NCBI RefSeq assembly: GCF_050459865.1
Contig: NZ_JBCMNM010000015.1
Span: forward strand, 78,571-142,570
Direction of reading: 5' to 3'
DNA length: 64,000 bases
Source of the DNA: Rummeliibacillus pycnus_B
Lineage (GTDB): Bacteria; Bacillota; Bacilli; Bacillales_A; Planococcaceae
In this document: positions 61,098-64,000 of the stretch, piece after piece
Layout of the letters: the number at the start of each line of letters is the position of its first letter
How positions within the stretch are numbered: position 1 is the first letter of the stretch
Translations under genes and position numbers: made by a program
The notes under the pieces: generated by a model
What the model was told of the DNA's origin: nothing
What the model saw: only the letters and a program-made list of their open reading frames with translations
Databases searched by the model: none

Positions 61098-62033
61098 GTG
61101 TTATTAACCCCATCAAGAAAATGCATAAAATTACTTAGCATCACTTATTTAACTTTAACAATTGTAGCAGCTAACTTAGCAGGCATCATAGCACAACCAA
61201 TCATAACGCAAGCTGCTTCTTCTGAAGAAAAAGTTTCAAATGAATATGTTTTAAAAACAGCGGGAAATGTCCGCTCTGGCGTTGGAACAAACTATAAAGT
61301 TTTAACAACATTAAAGAAAGGGACAACCATTAAACCAACTGTTCGAAAAAAAAATTCGACAAAAACATATTGGTACAAAATTAAAATTGGTTCTAAATAT
61401 GGTTGGATATCAGGTACTCTCTTGACGAAAAAATATATTTATAAATCAAGTGGTGACAAAAAAGCAATTTCACTAGATGTTCCTTATATCAATCAGATGA
61501 AGCCATTGTATGCACCGTTTGGTTGTGAAGGAGCAAGTTTGCAACAAGCATTACAATATAAAGGTTACGCCCAAAAGACAAGTTATAAGAAATTCTTAAA
61601 TAATATGCCTAAAACAAAAAGGAATCCTTATAAGGGCTTTGCTGGATCCCCTTATTATGCTATTGATGGCGTATTTCAATCAATCTTTCCTAAAGCTTTA
61701 GCGAATTATGGAAAGAAATATAGTAGTACAGTAAAAGATATTACAGGTGCTTCAACAAAAGACTTGCGAAATGAATTAACAGCAGGCAATCCAATAGTTG
61801 TTTACGTTACCTTGGGTTTTTCAAAACCAAAGTGGACGAAATGGGATATGGGTTCAGCAGGGAAAAATGTTAAAATGGTGGATAATTTGCATGTTATGAC
61901 ACTAGCTGGATATAGTAGTAAAACAAAACGTTATAAAGTAGTAGACCCTAATGACAAAGGTGTATACTGGGTAAATAAATATGAATTTGAGCGTGCGTAT
62001 AATGCATTAAAATATGCAGTGGTAGTACACTAA
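61098..62033 (+). CDS. secreted SH3b-C39-like cysteine peptidase
   Basis: A 311-residue protein with a signal peptide (about 1-40, cut near QAA-SSEE). A bacterial SH3 domain follows (about 50-112, GNVRSGVGTNYKVLTTLKKG), likely binding the cell wall. The rest is a C39-like (Peptidase_C39_2) domain with possible catalytic Cys143 (FGCEGAS), His265 (NLHVMTLAG) and Asp283 (VVDPND). GTG start at 61098, with only a weak ribosome-binding site. Substrate unknown; no ABC transporter is attached, so it is not a bacteriocin exporter. Confidence 0.8.
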   Translation: MLLTPSRKCIKLLSITYLTLTIVAANLAGIIAQPIITQAASSEEKVSNEYVLKTAGNVRSGVGTNYKVLTTLKKGTTIKPTVRKKNSTKTYWYKIKIGSKYGWISGTLLTKKYIYKSSGDKKAISLDVPYINQMKPLYAPFGCEGASLQQALQYKGYAQKTSYKKFLNNMPKTKRNPYKGFAGSPYYAIDGVFQSIFPKALANYGKKYSSTVKDITGASTKDLRNELTAGNPIVVYVTLGFSKPKWTKWDMGSAGKNVKMVDNLHVMTLAGYSSKTKRYKVVDPNDKGVYWVNKYEFERAYNALKYAVVVH

Positions 62034-62040
62034 AAAGTAG

Positions 62041-62085
62041 ACATCTTCTTTATTGTTCTTTTGAACAATGAAGGAGATGTTTTTT
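62041..62085 (+). terminator. terminator of the SH3-C39 gene
   Basis: An 18-bp stem with G-T pairs (62041-62058 with 62063-62080), loop TTTT and a run of T. Confidence 0.9.
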
Positions 62086-62295
62086 AATTTATAATTTTAT
62101 ATACCTAACGAATCAATTTCATAAGTGCTTTTCTAGTTATTAATAATTTTAAAAAAATAAGAGGGATTATTTATTTGTTGTCGAATTGTAGAAAATAAAA
62201 GAGGTAAAATATGTAATTTTACTTAAATGCTTTTTCAATTCATCATCAATTTTTTTTATTTTCGAAGATGAGAATATTTAAAACGAGGTGAAATG

Positions 62296-63510
62296 ATGTT
62301 TTCTAAAGAAACTCTATTGACAGAGGTTACCTTACAATTAGAACAAGGTTTACGGGAAATGGAAAATATCAATAAAAGACAAATTAAGGCATTATCAATG
62401 GAAATTGAAAATCGTGATAACCATATTCAACAGTTAAAAAATGAAATGGAGGAATTACAATTTAGTCTCAAATCTTTGAATAAAATGAATTTTTATTTGA
62501 GGAATGAAAGAAAGATATTATTAAAAGAGATTCATACCAAAAACATTAAAATGGATTTTACTGAGGGAATCACTATTTTACTTTGTGATGAAATAACAAA
62601 TGATGAAAAAGTTAAAATAATAATCTATTTGCTTAAAATAGCTTCTAATGATTCGATGTTTAAGGAATACATTGAAGAATTTATGCAGATATTTAGTGAA
62701 TCATTGATTAATTTTAATTATTTTCAATGTAGGACGATTAAAAGAGAATATAAAAAGAACTACGAATTCTACCATCAATTATTCATAAAAGCATCAGCTA
62801 AGAATATACGAGCATTATTGTACGCTTATCATAAAAATAAAATGTTAGATATGATTAAACATTTACTAAATGAACTTGTACAATCAGGAAGGTTATATTC
62901 ATATAACGATGAAGATGGTCTAAATATTCTACTATACATAATATATTACAAAAGGTTACCAATTTATCAAAAAGATAATCGATTTCAATTTTTTTATAAC
63001 AATAGTGGGAATTATTTATCAAAAAAACTTTATAACCTCTATAACCACTATACTGTCAAAAGAGATCAAGTAAATTTTAAAGAATTTGTTGCAGTTCTCG
63101 AACAAAATGAATCATGCCTAGACTTACTCAAAACTGAAATGATTCAATATATTTTAAAACGAATTTTTAAGGAAGAAGAAATTGAAAACTATTATAATGT
63201 TGAAAAAAAGAACAAAAAGTCTACGCCTAAATCTTATAGGTATCGTCATCCTAGTTATAGCGAGCTTCGAAATTTTGGATACCAAATAACAGGCCGTACA
63301 GATGCACAACGTTGGTCAGCTTTACAGGAATTTATCAAAAATTATAGTTTACAAGCAACAGTTTATGAACTTCAAAAAAGAATACGACTTAAAATGGGAA
63401 GAGAAGAAGATTGCAAGAGGTACGCAAATGCAATTGAAAAATGGAGTTATGATTTAAACCGCTTAAAGGAAGAGTATTATGAAAATGATTTTCCTTGGCC
63501 AGAATATTAA
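62296..63510 (+). CDS. unrecognised coiled-coil protein
   Basis: A 404-residue protein I cannot assign. Residues about 10-80 are a coiled coil (NKRQIKALSMEIENRDNHIQ region). The middle is helical, lysine-, tyrosine- and asparagine-rich and more AT-rich than its neighbours. Residues about 322-404 look like a separate module: GYQITGRTDAQRW, then RKM-like KMGREEDCKRYANAIEKW and DLNRLKEEYY. I have the impression of similar C-terminal modules in other Firmicutes proteins, but no name. It sits alone next to a tRNA cluster, a frequent site of gene gain. The start at 62296 suits GAGGTG better than the ATG at 62293. Confidence 0.7.
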   Translation: MFSKETLLTEVTLQLEQGLREMENINKRQIKALSMEIENRDNHIQQLKNEMEELQFSLKSLNKMNFYLRNERKILLKEIHTKNIKMDFTEGITILLCDEITNDEKVKIIIYLLKIASNDSMFKEYIEEFMQIFSESLINFNYFQCRTIKREYKKNYEFYHQLFIKASAKNIRALLYAYHKNKMLDMIKHLLNELVQSGRLYSYNDEDGLNILLYIIYYKRLPIYQKDNRFQFFYNNSGNYLSKKLYNLYNHYTVKRDQVNFKEFVAVLEQNESCLDLLKTEMIQYILKRIFKEEEIENYYNVEKKNKKSTPKSYRYRHPSYSELRNFGYQITGRTDAQRWSALQEFIKNYSLQATVYELQKRIRLKMGREEDCKRYANAIEKWSYDLNRLKEEYYENDFPWPEY

Positions 63511-63725
63511 TTCATTTGATGAGTAGTTGGTCTGTCTAAACCTTTAATATTATGGCTACAAAAGGATTATCTTATGTGAAAAACCAAGAAGTGGCTACCT
63601 AAAAAGTATTAGTTTAAACTGTTTAAAGACAATACTAACTTGCTTTTGAACAAAATTTTAGTTAAACTTTTTTAGAAAGATTCAAGAGGGAATTCTAGTA
63701 ATTATTATTTTTATATAAAAAAGTG

Positions 63726-63754
63726 TTGCATTTATAAAATATGTACTATATAAT
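63726..63754 (+). promoter_or_regulatory. promoter of the tRNA cluster
   Basis: TTGCAT (63726-63731), 17 bases, TATAAT (63749-63754), 16 bp before the first tRNA. Confidence 0.85.
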
Positions 63755-63770
63755 AAATCTTGTCCTTAAT

Positions 63771-63845
63771 GCGGAAGTAGTTCAGTGGTAGAACATCACC
63801 TTGCCAAGGTGGGGGTCGCGGGTTCGAACCCCGTCTTCCGCTCCA
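63771..63845 (+). tRNA. tRNA-Gly (GCC)
   Basis: Full cloverleaf: acceptor GCGGAAG/CTTCCGC, anticodon loop TTGCCAA between CACC-type stems, T arm GGTTCGAACC, discriminator T and encoded CCA (63843-63845). Confidence 0.97.
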
Positions 63846-63854
63846 TTAAGAGAT

Positions 63855-63943
63855 GCCGGGGTGGCGGAACTGGCAGACGCACAGGACTTAAAATCCTGCG
63901 GTAGGTGACTACCGTACCGGTTCGATTCCGGTCCTCGGCACCA
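63855..63943 (+). tRNA. tRNA-Leu (TAA)
   Basis: A class II tRNA with a long variable arm (GGTAGGTGACTACC region). Acceptor GCCGGGG/CCTCGGC, anticodon loop with TAA (UAA), T loop GGTTCGATTCC, encoded CCA at 63941-63943. Confidence 0.96.
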
Positions 63944-63984
63944 TCTTTTATATCTAAGTATAATGAAATGTTATATATATATAT

Positions 63985-64000
63985 GCGCCCATAGCTCAAC
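63985..64000 (+). tRNA. 5' end of a tRNA, probably Arg
   Basis: GCGCCCATAGCTCAAC is the start of a tRNA (acceptor GCGCCC, then TAGCTCA of the D arm) cut by the window edge. The acceptor resembles tRNA-Arg of Bacillales, but the anticodon is not in view. Confidence 0.6.

Noticed and set aside
63796..63999. Minus-strand ORF ending in MERKTGFEPATPTLAR-like sequence
   Set aside because: It is the antisense of tRNA-Gly and tRNA-Leu; this is a well-known false protein arising from tRNA genes.

Overview
The window looks like a stretch of the chromosome of a low-GC, Gram-positive, menaquinone-respiring Bacillales bacterium. Gene order follows the mtrB-to-dynA (ypbR) arc of Bacillus subtilis closely, but the AT-rich codon use, the missing genes and a ba3-type oxidase next to ypvA suggest a Lysinibacillus/Solibacillus-like member of the Planococcaceae (Caryophanaceae). 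That placement is inference; no database was searched.

Layout. 1-3.4 kb: mtrB (TRAP), heptaprenyl diphosphate synthase and menaquinone methylation (hepS-menG-hepT), then ndk. 3.4-4.5 kb: a gene-free block of dispersed repeats. 4.5-11.6 kb: cheR and a shikimate/aromatic operon aroC-aroB-aroH-hisC-tyrA-aroA from which trpEDCFBA is missing. 11.8-18.3 kb: ypiA-ypiB-ypiF, the qcrABC menaquinol:cytochrome c reductase operon, ypjA and a YugP-type metallopeptidase. 18.7-26.9 kb: a YitT-family membrane protein (minus strand), a decayed ypjD, then dapB-mgsA-bshA-cca-birA and panBCD with a structured leader. 27.2-34.4 kb: dinG, ypmB, asnS, dnaD-nth-ypoC. 34.6-37.9 kb: ponA and recU on the minus strand. 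38.0-48.1 kb: a small ORF, yppE, mrfA-mrfB (mitomycin repair factors), gpsB, RNase P RNA, a PAS-GGDEF-EAL protein, ypsC and ypvA. 48.1-50.8 kb: an IS3-type remnant and the ba3 oxidase genes (minus strand) with an Fnr/Rex-like box. 51.0-55.6 kb: a GntR-controlled double ABC transporter and an Xre/membrane-protein pair. 55.7-63.5 kb: cheX, a tiny ORF under a Fur-like box, dynA, a sulfurtransferase, an SH3-C39 secreted protein and an unrecognised coiled-coil protein. The last 0.2 kb opens a tRNA cluster (Gly, Leu, probable Arg).

Functional links. HepS/HepT and MenG make menaquinone-7, which feeds QcrABC; that complex reduces cytochrome c, the likely electron donor for the ba3 oxidase. The aromatic operon supplies chorismate for menaquinone and for aromatic amino acids. 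DinG, Nth, RecU, MrfAB and YpvA form a DNA-repair group; PonA, GpsB and YpiB (ReoY) are tied to cell-wall synthesis.

Most of the window is conserved core genome. The less expected material is in the gaps: a MITE-like element in two inverted copies (3.6 and 16.5 kb), a multibranched structured repeat after dinG, a second insertion-like unit before ypiA, the broken ypjD, and four well-placed operator candidates (cba, the ABC operon, the Xre pair, the Fur-like box). No CRISPR array, prophage or large genomic island is visible.
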